This document shows positions 14,934 to 20,551 of a stretch of 20,551 nucleotides of DNA, piece by piece (the stretch's first letter is position 1; each line of letters starts with the position of its first letter). Source of the DNA: an uncultured Acidobacteriota bacterium (GTDB lineage: Bacteria; Acidobacteriota; Blastocatellia; Pyrinomonadales; Pyrinomonadaceae); NCBI GenBank assembly GCA_902826505.1, contig CADEFG010000014.1, forward strand, positions 1 through 20,551, written 5' to 3'. Below the pieces are notes generated by a model, which ran no database searches, was not told the origin of the DNA, and saw only the letters and a program-made list of their open reading frames with translations. The position numbers and the translations under genes were made by a program.

Positions 14934-16499
14934 CTATTTCTTTAAAAATTCTTGAAGCCGCGCATCGTCCGCCGAAACTGCGCAGCGAAAACCGATCGCC
15001 GCCGCGAAAAGTTTTTCCTCATCTTCGCCCGAAGCAACCGTTGGCGGAACGTAAATTCGCTTTGTTGTTTTTAGAAAATCGTTGGTTTTCGAGCCGAAAT
15101 GACCGCCGCGGACGATCCGGTTCGTTTCGCCGAAATTCGGATTCGAAGTCGTATTGCCCGGATAAGGCTGAAAAAATGCGTCAACCCATTCGGCGACGTT
15201 GCCCGCCATATCCATCGCGCCCGACGGGCTTGTTCCCGACGAAAACGAGCCAACATCCTTGGTTGTCTTTAATCCGAAAGCGGCTTTACCGTTTTCAAAC
15301 GACGCGCCCCACGGAAAATCGAGTTTGCTTTGTTTGGCTTCATCCCACGACGCGGCTTTTTCCCATTCGGCTTCCGAAGGCAGACGTTTTCCAGCCCACG
15401 CCGCAAATGCTTTTGCGTCATCGAACGAAACGCCCAGCACCGGCGCATTCGGTCGATTTTCAAAATATCCTTTTTCCCAAAACGGGTCGGGCGGCGGCGT
15501 TTTGCTGGTTTCCTTGCAAAATTCTTTATATTGCGCGTTGGTCACTTCCGTTTTATCAATATAAAACGCGGGAACCGTGATTTTATGCGTGGGCTTCGAT
15601 TCATCGCCGCCCGTCTCGGTTCCCATCGTGAATTCACCTGCCGCGACCAAAATCATCTCGCCTTTGTATTTGATACTGGCGGGCAAAGAAGCTGTAGTCG
15701 CCACGGTCGGCGCGACGGTCGGCGCGGTATCGGCTGGTTTATTGGTCGGCGGCACAATGCTTTTAACGGTGTTGGAAGTATCAAAATACAGAAAATAGAT
15801 CGCGATCAAACTTGCCGTCACCACAAAAAAGAAACTGAAAAGTCCGCCGAGCAGCAGAATCCATTTCGCGTTTCCGCTTTTTGCTTTGGCAACCGGTTCT
15901 GGCTGCGAATTTTCGGCGGATTGCTCGGCAACAGGCGGCGGCATTTGGGCGACGGGATTTTGTTCAATTTGATTTTCTTCCAGGCGATAATACGGTGTCG
16001 TATTATTGCCGATATCTTCTCCATTGAAGGGCGCCCCGAAATCTCCTGCATTATTTTGCAGATTAATGTTCGGCGTGGTTTTGTCGAAGCTTGGCTTTTC
16101 GCCTTCCGAAATGCGGAAAACCGGTGACGGCATTTGCCAATCGTCCTTTTTATCATCCTTCGGAAGACTGACATTGGTTTGTGTCATTCCCCAATCGTCC
16201 GCCGGCGGACTTGACGGCACGCTCGGCGTTTCCGAAAACTGTTGCGGAATATTGATATTCGGCGTCGTTTGGTCAAAATCGGAAACCGGCAGATTCGACG
16301 CCTGGTTTTGCGGCGGTAAGGCGTTTGGCGGAATTTTGACATTCGGAGTCGTCATTCCCCAATCGTCTGCCGACGGCGCACCCGGAACATCATCTGTTTT
16401 CGGTGCGAAATTTTCGATGGATTCTTTGGGTTTCAGATCATCCAACCGTTTTGGCGGCATCGTTATTCCCCAATCGTCGTCTTTCGGATTATCACTCAT
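14934..16499 (-). CDS. Membrane protein: cytosolic D-W-x-x-T-T-P repeats + TM + FGE-sulfatase-like domain
   Basis: A 521-residue protein. Residues 1-175 contain seven degenerate repeats around 8, 45, 75, 101, 119, 138 and 163, such as DDWGMTTPNVKI, FDQTTPNINI and FDKTTPNINL. A Pro/Glu/Ala-rich linker precedes one transmembrane helix (213-239), then a Pro/Thr spacer (250-275). The C-terminal domain (about 277-507) is an FGE-sulfatase/SUMF1 fold: F-T-M-G (290-293), Y-I-D-K-T-E-V-T-N-A-Q-Y (313-324), R-L-P-S-E-A-E-W-E (372-380), G-N-V-A-E-W-V (433-439), R-G-G-H-F (464-468), G-F-R-C (503-506). The cysteine pair of true formylglycine-generating enzymes is absent, so it is probably a non-catalytic fold of the kind seen in T6SS TagR-like proteins. 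A GGAGAG ribosome-binding site precedes the ATG. It is the first gene of the operon. Confidence 0.82.
   Translation of the reverse strand: MSDNPKDDDWGITMPPKRLDDLKPKESIENFAPKTDDVPGAPSADDWGMTTPNVKIPPNALPPQNQASNLPVSDFDQTTPNINIPQQFSETPSVPSSPPADDWGMTQTNVSLPKDDKKDDWQMPSPVFRISEGEKPSFDKTTPNINLQNNAGDFGAPFNGEDIGNNTTPYYRLEENQIEQNPVAQMPPPVAEQSAENSQPEPVAKAKSGNAKWILLLGGLFSFFFVVTASLIAIYFLYFDTSNTVKSIVPPTNKPADTAPTVAPTVATTASLPASIKYKGEMILVAAGEFTMGTETGGDESKPTHKITVPAFYIDKTEVTNAQYKEFCKETSKTPPPDPFWEKGYFENRPNAPVLGVSFDDAKAFAAWAGKRLPSEAEWEKAASWDEAKQSKLDFPWGASFENGKAAFGLKTTKDVGSFSSGTSPSGAMDMAGNVAEWVDAFFQPYPGNTTSNPNFGETNRIVRGGHFGSKTNDFLKTTKRIYVPPTVASGEDEEKLFAAAIGFRCAVSADDARLQEFLKK
15981..16499 (-). repeat. Seven degenerate protein repeats (D-W/F-x-x-T-T-P-N-x-x-I/L) in the cytosolic tail
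   Basis: Coding repeats in the first 173 codons of the FGE-like gene. Copies by residue: 8-19 DDWGITMPPKRL, 45-56 DDWGMTTPNVKI, 75-84 FDQTTPNINI, 101-112 DDWGMTQTNVSL, 119-131 (DDWQMPSPVFRI core), 138-147 FDKTTPNINL and 163-173 IGNNTTPYYRL. Five of the seven keep a Thr with a hydrophobic residue three to six positions later. Spacers are Pro/Ser/Gln-rich and disordered-looking. Confidence 0.8.
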
Positions 16500-16547
16500 A
16501 GATTTCTCTCCAAATCAAAAATTTGCCAAATAGATTAAGACAAACCG

Positions 16548-16576
16548 ATAATGCGGCTTGCGGTTTGAATTTTCAA
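16548..16576 (-). promoter_or_regulatory. Candidate sigma70-type promoter for the FGE/FHA/T6SS operon
   Basis: On the minus strand TTGAAA (16571-16576) is followed after exactly 17 bases by CATTAT (16548-16553), 5/6 and 4/6 matches to the -35 and -10 consensus. It lies about 50 bases upstream of the first gene's ATG. A 7-bp inverted repeat (CAAACCG at 16541-16547, CGGTTTG at 16561-16567) brackets the -10 box and could be an operator. Confidence 0.45.
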
Positions 16577-16630
16577 GTTATTTTACCCGTATTTTTTTTC
16601 CTTTCAACTTTATTCTAAACGCTTTGTCAA

Positions 16631-17998
16631 TTATTTGGGCAAATCCAGTACATCCGAACGCGTAATAATGCCCGTAATCCGTTTGAAATCTTCGATTAGG
16701 ACGGCTGGCGATTTTTGCAGTTTGGCTTTTATTTCGTCCGAGCCGGTGTCCATTTCAACGATCGGAAAACCCTTGTCCATGATGTCGCCGACGGTGGCGC
16801 TCAACAAATCGCGGTCTTTCAGAAGTTTTGTCAAAATATGGCTTTCGCGCAAACTTCCAACTGACTGATTTTCTTCGAGAACGGGAATTTGGGTGACGCC
16901 GTTTTCGCTCATTCTGGCGAGCGCATCGCTCACGCTTTCGTCCGGAGCAACGAAAATTAACTGCCCGGGCGCGCCGTTCGATTTTGTTTCGGCGATCAAT
17001 CCGGCGGTGATCTTTTGCGGTTCGAGCAGAAGTTTTTCCTTCATCCATTCGTCCGAATGATGTTTTGAAAGATAATGTTCACCCGTGTCGCAAACAATAA
17101 ACACAACCACTGCCGATTCGTCCAAATCCTTCGCGACTTTGAGTGCGCCCGCGAAGATCGTGCCGGTCGAGCCGCCGCAAAAAATCCCTTCCTGTTTGCC
17201 GAGCTGGCGCGACAGTTCAAACGATTCGCGGTCGGTGATATTGATGATCTCGTCAATGATTTTGACATCCGCATTGCCGACCGGAATATTTTGTCCGATT
17301 CCTTCGACGAGATACGGCGTCGCTTCGGGAACCATTCCGGTTTCCTTGTACTGTTTAAAGATCGAACCGTACGGGTCGGCACCGATGACTTTGATATTCG
17401 GATTTTTTTCCTTTAAATAGCGCGACGTGCCGGTAATTGTTCCGCCCGTGCCGATCGACGAGACAAAATGCGTTATGCGTCCTTCCGTGTCGTTCCAGAT
17501 CTCGGGTCCGGTCGTCCGGTAATGCGCCAATGGATTCGCCGGATGATTGTATTGATCTGGATAAAAAGAGTTCGGCGTTTCTTTGGCGATGCGTTTCGCC
17601 GTTTCGACATAATGATCGGGCGTACCGTATTTCGCCGCCGCCGGACGAATCACGACATCCGCGCCCAACGCTTTGAGATAACGGCGTTTTTCGACCGAAA
17701 CTTTATCCGTCATGACAAAAATACATTTGTAGCCTCTTACGGCAGCGACGAGCGCCATGCCGATTCCGGTATTGCCCGAAGTTGCTTCGATCAAAGTTCC
17801 GCCGGGTTTTAAAATGCCTTTTTCCTCCGCATCGTCGATCATCGAAATGCCGATCCGGTCTTTGACCGAATAACCGGGATTTAAATTTTCCAATTTTGCG
17901 AAAACTTGTGCTTTGATCCGGTGCTGGCGTGTAATATTATTGATTCTGACAAGCGGCGTTTTGCCGATAAGTCCTAAAACATCGTTGTAAACTTTCAT
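16631..17998 (-). CDS. cbs: Cystathionine beta-synthase (PLP enzyme with C-terminal CBS-domain pair)
   Basis: A 455-residue protein from the ATG at 17998; an in-frame TTG at 18007 would add three residues. Fold-type II PLP motifs: I-G-K-T-P-L-V-R (11-18), N-P-G-Y-S-V-K46-D-R with the PLP lysine, T-S-G-N-T-G (about 72-77), G-T-G-G-T-I-T-G (phosphate loop) and V-E-G-I-G-Q. Two CBS modules follow from about residue 335 to the end (P-D-E-S-V-S-D-A-L and V-G-D-I-M-D-K-G...T-R-S-D-V-L). This architecture points to cystathionine beta-synthase, which condenses serine and homocysteine, rather than a plain O-acetylserine sulfhydrylase, but bacterial members can do both. No heme-binding N-terminal extension is present. 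It is a separate transcription unit upstream of the T6SS-linked operon and divergent from the S41 gene. Confidence 0.9.
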   Translation of the reverse strand: MKVYNDVLGLIGKTPLVRINNITRQHRIKAQVFAKLENLNPGYSVKDRIGISMIDDAEEKGILKPGGTLIEATSGNTGIGMALVAAVRGYKCIFVMTDKVSVEKRRYLKALGADVVIRPAAAKYGTPDHYVETAKRIAKETPNSFYPDQYNHPANPLAHYRTTGPEIWNDTEGRITHFVSSIGTGGTITGTSRYLKEKNPNIKVIGADPYGSIFKQYKETGMVPEATPYLVEGIGQNIPVGNADVKIIDEIINITDRESFELSRQLGKQEGIFCGGSTGTIFAGALKVAKDLDESAVVVFIVCDTGEHYLSKHHSDEWMKEKLLLEPQKITAGLIAETKSNGAPGQLIFVAPDESVSDALARMSENGVTQIPVLEENQSVGSLRESHILTKLLKDRDLLSATVGDIMDKGFPIVEMDTGSDEIKAKLQKSPAVLIEDFKRITGIITRSDVLDLPK

Positions 17999-18040
17999 TT
18001 TGATCAAGATTTCCTAAAAATTTGCAGTTATGACACGATA

Positions 18041-18069
18041 ATTTTAGCCTTCGCCCGCGCGGCGTGCAA
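18041..18069 (-). promoter_or_regulatory. Candidate sigma70-type promoter for cbs
   Basis: On the minus strand TTGCAC (18064-18069), a 17-base spacer and TAAAAT (18041-18046), 4/6 and 5/6 matches to consensus. It is about 43 bases upstream of the preferred ATG. TAGGAA at 18011-18016 is the likely ribosome-binding site, about 12 bases before the ATG at 17998 and only 3 before the alternative TTG at 18007, which favours the ATG. Confidence 0.5.
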
Positions 18070-18138
18070 AATTGAAACACGAAAAAAATAGTTTCCGTAA
18101 AATGACCGGAAAGATTTTCTTTCGGCAAAACAAAATTT

Positions 18139-19437
18139 ATGAAACAAAAAATAATTCTGCTGGCGATCTTGCTCGCCGTATTTTTGCCTCTCAAAGCGCA
18201 AACCCTGGCGATTGTCGGCGGAAAACCGAAAATTGACGAAGCCGAGCTTCGCCGCCAATCGTTCGACAAAGTCTGGAACACGATCAATGAAAAACATTAC
18301 GACAAAACTTTCGGCGGCGTTGATTGGAAAAAAATGCGCGAAATTTACGAGCCGCGGGCGCGGGCGGCGAAAACGCTCAATGAATTTCACACGGTTTTGC
18401 GTCAAATGCTGGGCGAATTAAAACTTTCGCATTTCGGGGTTTTTCCGAAAAGTTCGCAAGCTACTCAAACAACCCAGCCAAGCGGCGGAATTACCGGCAT
18501 CGAACTCAAGATGATTGACGGTCAAGCCGTTATTTACCATCTCGAAAAAGATTCGACCGCCATAAAATCAGGTTTAAAGACGGGTTTTGTAGTTCAAAAA
18601 ATCAACGGCAAAACCACGGCAGAGATTCTTGCGCCGCTCGAAAAAATCGTTTCGGAACAAACGCAGAATGAAAACCTAAGGAAAATTTACCGCGAACGCA
18701 CACTGGCGTTTTATCTCGGGGGAAATCCCGAAACGGGTGTCAGAATCGAAGTTCTCAATGCAAAAAATGAACCGCAGGTTTTCGATGTTCCGCGGTACGT
18801 GCCAAAAACGGAGATGAGCGAAGCGGTCGGGAATTTTTCCGCGCAGGAAGTCGTTTTTGAAGCCCGCCGGCTGGAAAATAATATCGGTTACATTCGTTTT
18901 AATATGTGGGTGATTCCGCAAATGCCCAAAATCCGGCAGGCGCTTCGTGATTTTGCCGATACAAAAGGAATTATCTTCGATCTGCGCGGAAATCCGGGCG
19001 GACTCGGCGCAATGGCGCCGGGCGTTGCCGGACTTTTTATGACCGAACAATTGTCGCTCGGCTCGATGACGGCGCGCGAAACCGAACAAAAATTCGTGGT
19101 GTACCCGCAAGATAATCCGTTTGCGGGTAAAATTATGATTCTGACCGATTACGGATCAGGTTCGACGAGCGAGATCTTTGCTGCCGGATTGCAAGACCTC
19201 GGGCGCGCCCGCATAATCGGCGAACGAAGCGCGGGCGCGGTTCTACCTTCGGTTTTAGACACGCTTCCGACCGGCGCGATTTTTCAGTACGCGATTTCCG
19301 ATTATAAATCGCCGAAAAACGTGCTGATCGAAGGACGCGGCGTGTTGCCCGACACGGAAATCAAACAAACGCGTCAGGCATTGCTCGACGGTCGCGATCT
19401 GCCGCTTGAAACCGCCATCAAACAAATTTTGAATTAA
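18139..19437 (+). CDS. Secreted S41 (tricorn/CtpA-type) serine peptidase
   Basis: A 432-residue protein with a signal peptide (K-Q-K-I, hydrophobic core to about 17, cleavage probably before Q21). An N-terminal helical domain has L-K-L-S-H98-F-G-V-F. A PDZ-like region (about 115-165) includes D-S-T-A-I-K-S-G-L-K-T-G-F-V-V-Q-K-I-N-G. The S41 core has G-I-I-F-D-L-R-G-N-P-G-G (277-288) and S342-T-S-E-I-F-A-A-G-L-Q-D-L-G, with Ser342 as the probable nucleophile. The Lys of the CtpA/Prc Ser-Lys dyad is replaced (A367 in G-E-R-S-A-G-A), while H98 fits the Ser-His type triad of tricorn and CPAF-like members. The substrate is unknown. It is transcribed away from cbs; no convincing promoter was found in the 131-base divergent gap. 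Confidence 0.88.
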   Translation: MKQKIILLAILLAVFLPLKAQTLAIVGGKPKIDEAELRRQSFDKVWNTINEKHYDKTFGGVDWKKMREIYEPRARAAKTLNEFHTVLRQMLGELKLSHFGVFPKSSQATQTTQPSGGITGIELKMIDGQAVIYHLEKDSTAIKSGLKTGFVVQKINGKTTAEILAPLEKIVSEQTQNENLRKIYRERTLAFYLGGNPETGVRIEVLNAKNEPQVFDVPRYVPKTEMSEAVGNFSAQEVVFEARRLENNIGYIRFNMWVIPQMPKIRQALRDFADTKGIIFDLRGNPGGLGAMAPGVAGLFMTEQLSLGSMTARETEQKFVVYPQDNPFAGKIMILTDYGSGSTSEIFAAGLQDLGRARIIGERSAGAVLPSVLDTLPTGAIFQYAISDYKSPKNVLIEGRGVLPDTEIKQTRQALLDGRDLPLETAIKQILN

Positions 19438-19498
19438 AGTTCGGGATCAAGAACTAGATTCTACACCACGACACTTTGGGACTAAACATCTAGTTGGC

Positions 19499-19579
19499 AG
19501 TCACTCGACTCAATCGGAGCATCTGCCGAAAGCGTATCGCGCTCATCTGGAATGGACGCCGGGACGCTTTCTTACATGA
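19499..19579 (+). pseudogene. Fragment resembling the C-terminal part of IS21-type transposase IstA
   Basis: One frame of this otherwise non-coding stretch reads S-H-S-T-Q-S-E-H-L-P-K-A-Y-R-A-H-L-E-W-T-P-G-R-F-L-T and then stops at 19577-19579. The E-H-L/M-P-K-A-x-R-x-H-x-E-W-T-P-x-R pattern is what I recall from IstA proteins of the IS21 family. The frame is open upstream to about 19469 with F-G-T-K-H-L-V-G, but no start, IstB or terminal repeats are seen. It is probably a decayed insertion-sequence remnant left near the tRNA insertion hotspot. Confidence 0.5.
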
Positions 19580-19589
19580 AGTTGAAATA

Positions 19590-19618
19590 AAAAGTCTTGT
19601 TGCTATGTGAGACCTTTT
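19590..19618. terminator. Weak candidate terminator hairpin
   Basis: AAAAGTCT (19590-19597) can pair with AGACCTTTT (19610-19618) with one bulged C and a 12-base loop, followed on the plus strand by a T-rich stretch. It lies about 150 bases after the S41 stop. The remaining sequence from 19619 to 19701 shows nothing recognisable. Confidence 0.22.
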
Positions 19619-19701
19619 CTCGGTTTTATTCATTTTGGTGGTTTTTTAGGTGAGTAAAGAAATACGGACGCAATGAAGCGCCCGTAAGTTGTTGAAAATA
19701 A

Positions 19702-19751
19702 TGGAGCCATCCATGGGATTCAAACCCACGACCTTTCGATTACGAATCACA
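19702..19751 (-). tRNA. 3' half of a tRNA-Thr(CGT) gene, left as attachment-site remnant
   Basis: Reading the minus strand: anticodon loop TTCGTAA (19740-19746; anticodon CGT at 19742-19744), stem TCGAA, variable loop AGGTC, T-stem GTGGG/CCCAT around TTTGAAT, 3' acceptor strand GGATGGC, discriminator T and encoded CCA (19702-19704). It resembles the E. coli tRNA-Thr(CGT) 3' half. Upstream, the expected anticodon stem pairs only partly, and there is no D-arm and no GCCATCC acceptor strand at the right distance, so the 5' half is missing. The break at the anticodon arm is a usual crossover point for tyrosine integrases. Confidence 0.75.
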
Positions 19752-19770
19752 ATTCGCTTTGATTCTCCAG

Positions 19771-19918
19771 TTTTCCTGATGGATCATTTCTTCACCATAA
19801 TAGCACATTTTATTGGCGATATATTAATTACGGGTCTCATCTTGCTAGTCTATTTTTCCTGATGTATCATTTTTATGTGTGACTGAATGTGTGACTAGTT
19901 TCCACTTTCACCAAAATA
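19771..19918. repeat. Direct-repeat pairs next to the integrase: putative arm-type integrase sites
   Basis: Three repeat pairs lie between the tRNA fragment and the integrase start. TTTTCCTGATGGATCATTT (19771-19789) recurs with one mismatch at 19854-19872. ATGTGTGACT occurs at 19875-19884 and 19887-19896 (12-base period). TTCACCATAATA (19791-19802) recurs with one mismatch at 19907-19918. This placement fits arm-type and accessory binding sites in an attL region. Confidence 0.6.
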
Positions 19919-19935
19919 CTTGATATAAAAACCAT

Positions 19936-20551
19936 ATGTCTAGAGAAAGAAAAGGTTCAATAGTGAAACGCAAAAATGGTTCTATTTTTGCGCGTATAAC
20001 TTTTGTAGATGTTGCCACAGGAAAACGTAAAGATAGATTACGCCGTGCCGAAAACCGCACACATGCAAAAGAACTTGTCAAAGAAATGTTACGTGAAATT
20101 GATGATTATGGTGACCGATCCCTGGATACTAAGCGATTAACATTTATAGCCCTCGCGAAGCACTATGAAGAAAACCATTTGACAGAAGCCAAATTTATAA
20201 ACGGCAAAAAAATATCTGGGCTACGCAACATAGCTTCACCTAAAGGATGCCTAAAAACGCTTACTACTTACTTTGGGCAAAAGAAATTACGTGAAATTAC
20301 CTACGGGGATATTCGCAAATACAGGTCTGTGCGGCTTGAAACCAAAACACGCCACCATACACAACGCAGTATCACATCCGTCAATCGTGAATTGGCTTTG
20401 CTTCGTCATATGTTCAATATAGCAAAGCATGAAGGATATGTGCTAAAAAACCCGATGAATGATGGTGAATCACTAGTTAAAGCCAGTGATGAAAAAATGC
20501 GTGAGCGGGTATTGACTATTGATGAGGAAAATAGACTGCTGGCAGCATGTG
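19936..20551 (+). CDS. int: Tyrosine-type site-specific integrase, N-terminal part (runs off the window)
   Basis: An open frame from the ATG at 19936 to the window end, 205 codons with no stop. It begins MSRERKGSIVKRKNGSIFAR, a G-S-I/V-x-x-R/K-x-x-G-x-x-x-A-R-x-x-x arm-binding start, followed by T-G-K-R-K-D-R-L-R-R-A and T-H-A-K-E-L-V-K-E-M-L. A core-binding SAM-like region follows: F-I-A-L-A-K-H-Y-E-E, L-K-T-L-T-T-Y-F-G-Q-K-K-L-R-E-I-T-Y-G-D-I-R-K-Y, V-N-R-E-L-A-L-L-R-H-M-F-N-I-A-K-H-E-G-Y-V-L-K-N-P. The catalytic R-H-R-Y domain lies beyond the window. Codon use is more A/T-rich than in the genes to the left. There is no clear ribosome-binding site. Position beside a split tRNA marks it as the element's own integrase. 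Confidence 0.88.
   Translation, partial: MSRERKGSIVKRKNGSIFARITFVDVATGKRKDRLRRAENRTHAKELVKEMLREIDDYGDRSLDTKRLTFIALAKHYEENHLTEAKFINGKKISGLRNIASPKGCLKTLTTYFGQKKLREITYGDIRKYRSVRLETKTRHHTQRSITSVNRELALLRHMFNIAKHEGYVLKNPMNDGESLVKASDEKMRERVLTIDEENRLLAAC

Noticed and set aside
14657..15580. A 307-codon open frame on the plus strand opposite the FGE-like and DUF4384 genes
   Set aside because: It spans two minus-strand genes with strong domain matches, and its translation is Arg/Phe/Pro-rich without recognisable motifs. It is an antisense shadow.
15700..15740. Short tandem repeat in the FGE-like gene encoding T-V-A-P-T-V-A
   Set aside because: It is a simple Thr/Pro/Ala-rich periplasmic spacer, common after transmembrane helices; no sign of a variable-number repeat of interest.
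16541..16567. Intrinsic terminator after cbs
   Set aside because: The hairpin has a 13-base loop and no T-run after it on the minus strand; it overlaps a better promoter candidate.
19702..19800. A complete tRNA or a tmRNA 3' end
   Set aside because: The G-G-C-T-C-C-A end recalls tmRNA, but the anticodon loop TTCGTAA, variable loop and T-arm fit tRNA-Thr(CGT). The 5' half (D-arm and GCCATCC strand) cannot be found at the right distance.
1..20551. CRISPR arrays, rRNA genes, toxin-antitoxin pairs or phage structural genes
   Set aside because: Looked for on both strands; no regularly spaced repeats, rRNA segments or matching small gene pairs were seen.

Overview
The window looks like part of the chromosome of an Acidobacteriota species, probably of the Blastocatellia/Pyrinomonadaceae type. 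This is inferred from protein style: FHA, DUF4384 and formylglycine-enzyme-like envelope proteins around a type VI secretion system (T6SS), a tricorn-type S41 peptidase, and many genes without a clear Shine-Dalgarno sequence. No 16S gene or other firm taxonomic marker is present.

Positions 1-16499 hold thirteen genes, all on the minus strand and closely spaced, so they read as one long operon or a few overlapping transcripts from right to left. In transcription order they are: an FGE-fold membrane protein with a cytosolic repeat tail (14934-16499), a secreted DUF4384 protein (14005-14880), three FHA-TM-transglycosylase-like paralogues (12415-13926, 10964-12412, 9610-10896), a YkgJ-type cysteine-cluster protein (8778-9551), tssK (7304-8656), tssL (6550-7227), tssM (2760-6530), tagJ/impE (1946-2740), a small M23 peptidase-like gene (1426-1941), tssA (264-1400) and the start of tssB (1-181). 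The T6SS part supplies the baseplate-to-membrane connector (TssK), the inner-membrane complex (TssL, TssM), the cap/assembly protein (TssA), the accessory protein TagJ and the small sheath subunit. tssC, tssD/hcp, tssE, tssF, tssG, clpV, vgrG and tssJ are not in the window; some probably lie to the left.

The most unusual part is the upstream module, 9610-16499. Three homologous proteins each join a cytosolic phosphothreonine-binding FHA domain, one transmembrane helix and an extracytoplasmic MltD/Slt-like domain. Only the middle one keeps the catalytic glutamate and its motif spacing. The first gene of the operon encodes a membrane protein whose cytosolic tail carries seven copies of a D-W/F-x-x-T-T-P-N-x-x-I/L-like repeat, a plausible phosphothreonine docking array for those FHA domains. 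My reading, which is inference, is a phospho-dependent envelope scaffold that senses or opens peptidoglycan for T6SS assembly.

Positions 16631-18138 carry a cystathionine beta-synthase gene (minus) with a recognisable promoter, divergent from a secreted S41 peptidase gene (plus, 18139-19437).

From about 19440 to the end the sequence changes character. It holds a fragment resembling the end of an IS21-type IstA transposase, the 3' half of a tRNA-Thr(CGT) gene on the minus strand cut in the anticodon arm, pairs of direct repeats, and the start of a tyrosine integrase gene (19936 onward). This is the left edge of an integrated mobile element whose body lies beyond the window.
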